From a virus, in IMG/VR virus record IMGVR_UViG_3300031687_000001, positions 62,001 to 126,000 of that record: a stretch of 64,000 nucleotides of DNA. One strand, written 5' to 3'. The notes beneath the pieces were generated by a model, which had not been told where the DNA came from, ran no database searches, and was given only the letters and a program-made list of their open reading frames with translations. Positions 62,953 to 64,000 of the stretch are shown here, in pieces. Each line of letters begins with the position of its first letter. Within the stretch, counting starts at the first letter, position 1. The translations under genes and the position numbers were made by a program.

Positions 62953-63544
62953 ATTCGTACACAAATTTGAAGAGCAGATTGCAGAATACACCGGCGCTAA
63001 GTATGCTATAGCAACCGACTGTTGTACTCATGCATTGTTCCTCAGTCTGTATTACTATAAACAACAGAGCGATATCACCACTGTGACATTGCCAAAGAAC
63101 ACCTATATCAGTGTGGCAATGCAATGCAAGCATCTAGGATTAGATGTAGAGTTTGTTGACAAAGAGTGGAAAGGATGCTATACTATAGGGAATACCAATG
63201 TAGTTGATGCTGCTCCTAGACTTAGGAGAGGTCAGTATGAACCTGGCACAAATACATGTCTAAGTTTTCAGTTTAAGAAGATACTCAGCACAGTACGAGG
63301 AGGCATGATACTCACTAACGACATAGACTTCTACAACTGGGCACAACGTGCTACACATGATGGTAGAGATATGAGTGTACCATATGAACAAGACAACATT
63401 ACATTCGCTGGTTGGCATTACTTTATGACACCAGAGACAGCACAAATGGGATTAGCAAAACTACGTTACCTGCCAGACTACAATGAAGATTGTGCAGGTA
63501 GTGAAACTTATCCAGATATAAGTTATACAACGGATTTTAAATAA
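62936..63544 (+). CDS. Short DegT/DnrJ/EryC1-type sugar aminotransferase
   Basis: A 202-aa protein. FEEQIAEYTGAKYAIATDC, TLPKNTYISVAMQ, FVDKEWKGCY, VVDAAPRL and SFQFKKILSTVRGGMI (the Lys that binds PLP) follow the order of the DegT family. Complete members have about 370 aa; here the C-terminal domain is missing. It may work as a smaller enzyme or be a remnant. With the cupin before it, it would make an amino sugar. Its stop overlaps the next ATG (TAATG). Confidence 0.75.
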   Translation: MESPFRFVHKFEEQIAEYTGAKYAIATDCCTHALFLSLYYYKQQSDITTVTLPKNTYISVAMQCKHLGLDVEFVDKEWKGCYTIGNTNVVDAAPRLRRGQYEPGTNTCLSFQFKKILSTVRGGMILTNDIDFYNWAQRATHDGRDMSVPYEQDNITFAGWHYFMTPETAQMGLAKLRYLPDYNEDCAGSETYPDISYTTDFK

Positions 63545-64000
63545 TGACCACTGGAATTATAAACGGCACACCTATACATGACGATAATAAAATGTATATA
63601 CATGCTAGAACAAAATTCACACAAATTTATGCAGTTGATATGGCAACACATGGTATACATGTTGATTACGAACATGAGATAGAAGATATAGCAATTCGTT
63701 TCGTAGAATTTACTAAAAAAAATAAGTTCGTGAATCAGGTTATATCACAGAACGGATTAGTTCAAAGCAAATATCCAGTACGAGATCATCTTGAAATATT
63801 TAACATACATACTGACTTTCAAATAAGTCCAGTAACAATACCCAACCTTATTCTAGTATTTGGTATTCATACTGAGATGTGTGTGTTAGATCACGCAGAG
63901 GCTATTAAACAACGTTTCCCAAACACACAAGTACTAATACTAAGTGACTTTTGTGCATCAAAACACGAGGGTGGATATGCATTATTTAATTACTGCCTGC
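63544..64000 (+). CDS. Isochorismatase-like cysteine hydrolase (3' end beyond window)
   Basis: The ATG at 63544 overlaps the previous stop; the frame is open to the window edge (152 codons). ILVFGIHTEMCVLDHAEA, followed by VLILSDFCASKH, is like the nucleophile region of isochorismatase-type hydrolases (G-x-x-T-x-x-CV-x-x-x-A). Asp32 in YAVDMATHG is a candidate for the catalytic Asp. The similarity is moderate, and the gene is incomplete. If correct, a small amide or vinyl ether would be cleaved, possibly nicotinamide-like. Confidence 0.5.
   Translation, partial: MTTGIINGTPIHDDNKMYIHARTKFTQIYAVDMATHGIHVDYEHEIEDIAIRFVEFTKKNKFVNQVISQNGLVQSKYPVRDHLEIFNIHTDFQISPVTIPNLILVFGIHTEMCVLDHAEAIKQRFPNTQVLILSDFCASKHEGGYALFNYCL

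Overview
The window is part of the genome of a lytic, contractile-tailed dsDNA phage of the T4 superfamily. The diagnostic genes are a T4-type head module (gp20 portal, acidic core protein, gp21 protease, gp22 scaffold, gp23 capsid), baseplate genes (gp48-like, gp53-like, gp5, gp25, gp6, gp7-like), the gp46/gp47 recombination nuclease, and a gp55-type late sigma factor. Base composition is AT-rich. Several protein families (gp23-like capsid of 387 aa, giant gp7-like protein, radical-SAM/sugar cassette) resemble marine T4-like myoviruses of bacteria. The host cannot be named from the sequence. Sheath (gp18), tube (gp19) and terminase genes are not in this window.

Layout. 1-5.6 kb (minus): four fibre or virion surface proteins. 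5.7-7.0 kb (plus): a small early unit with its own sigma70-type promoter (HExxH protein and two tandem paralogues), closed by a bidirectional terminator. 7.1-12.9 kb (minus): head module. 12.9-17.0 kb (minus): two tandem paralogous 686-aa tape-measure-like proteins. 17.1-18.1 kb (plus): a gp26-family protein with a strong candidate -1 programmed frameshift, as in tail assembly chaperones. 18.65-19.4 kb: a 760-bp stretch without a gene, packed with hairpins and preceded by a near-perfect sigma70 promoter, a candidate structured RNA. 19.4-23.8 kb (minus): early operon gp55-gp47-gp46-small ORF-GIY-YIG, driven by a perfect TTGACA-N17-TATAAT promoter. 23.9-46.1 kb (plus): baseplate and fibre module, including a 10.3-kb gene. 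46.1-64 kb (plus): a tightly overlapping cassette of glycosyltransferase-like proteins, DHFR, thymidylate synthase, nucleotidyltransferase-cupin, three radical SAM enzymes, nucleotide-sugar enzymes and two copies of an unknown family.

Regulation can be read from the DNA. Early units carry sigma70-type promoters. Late units carry an octamer of the T4 late type (TATAAATA, CATAAATA, GATAAATA or GCTAAATA) shortly upstream of the first gene, matching the presence of a gp55-like late sigma factor. In two cases (gp25 and the gene at 56862) the octamer lies exactly 5 nt before the ATG, so the late mRNA may be leaderless.

Together the genes build head, tail and baseplate, provide recombination/replication and late transcription control, supply thymidylate, and probably make or transfer modified sugars onto the virion or host envelope.
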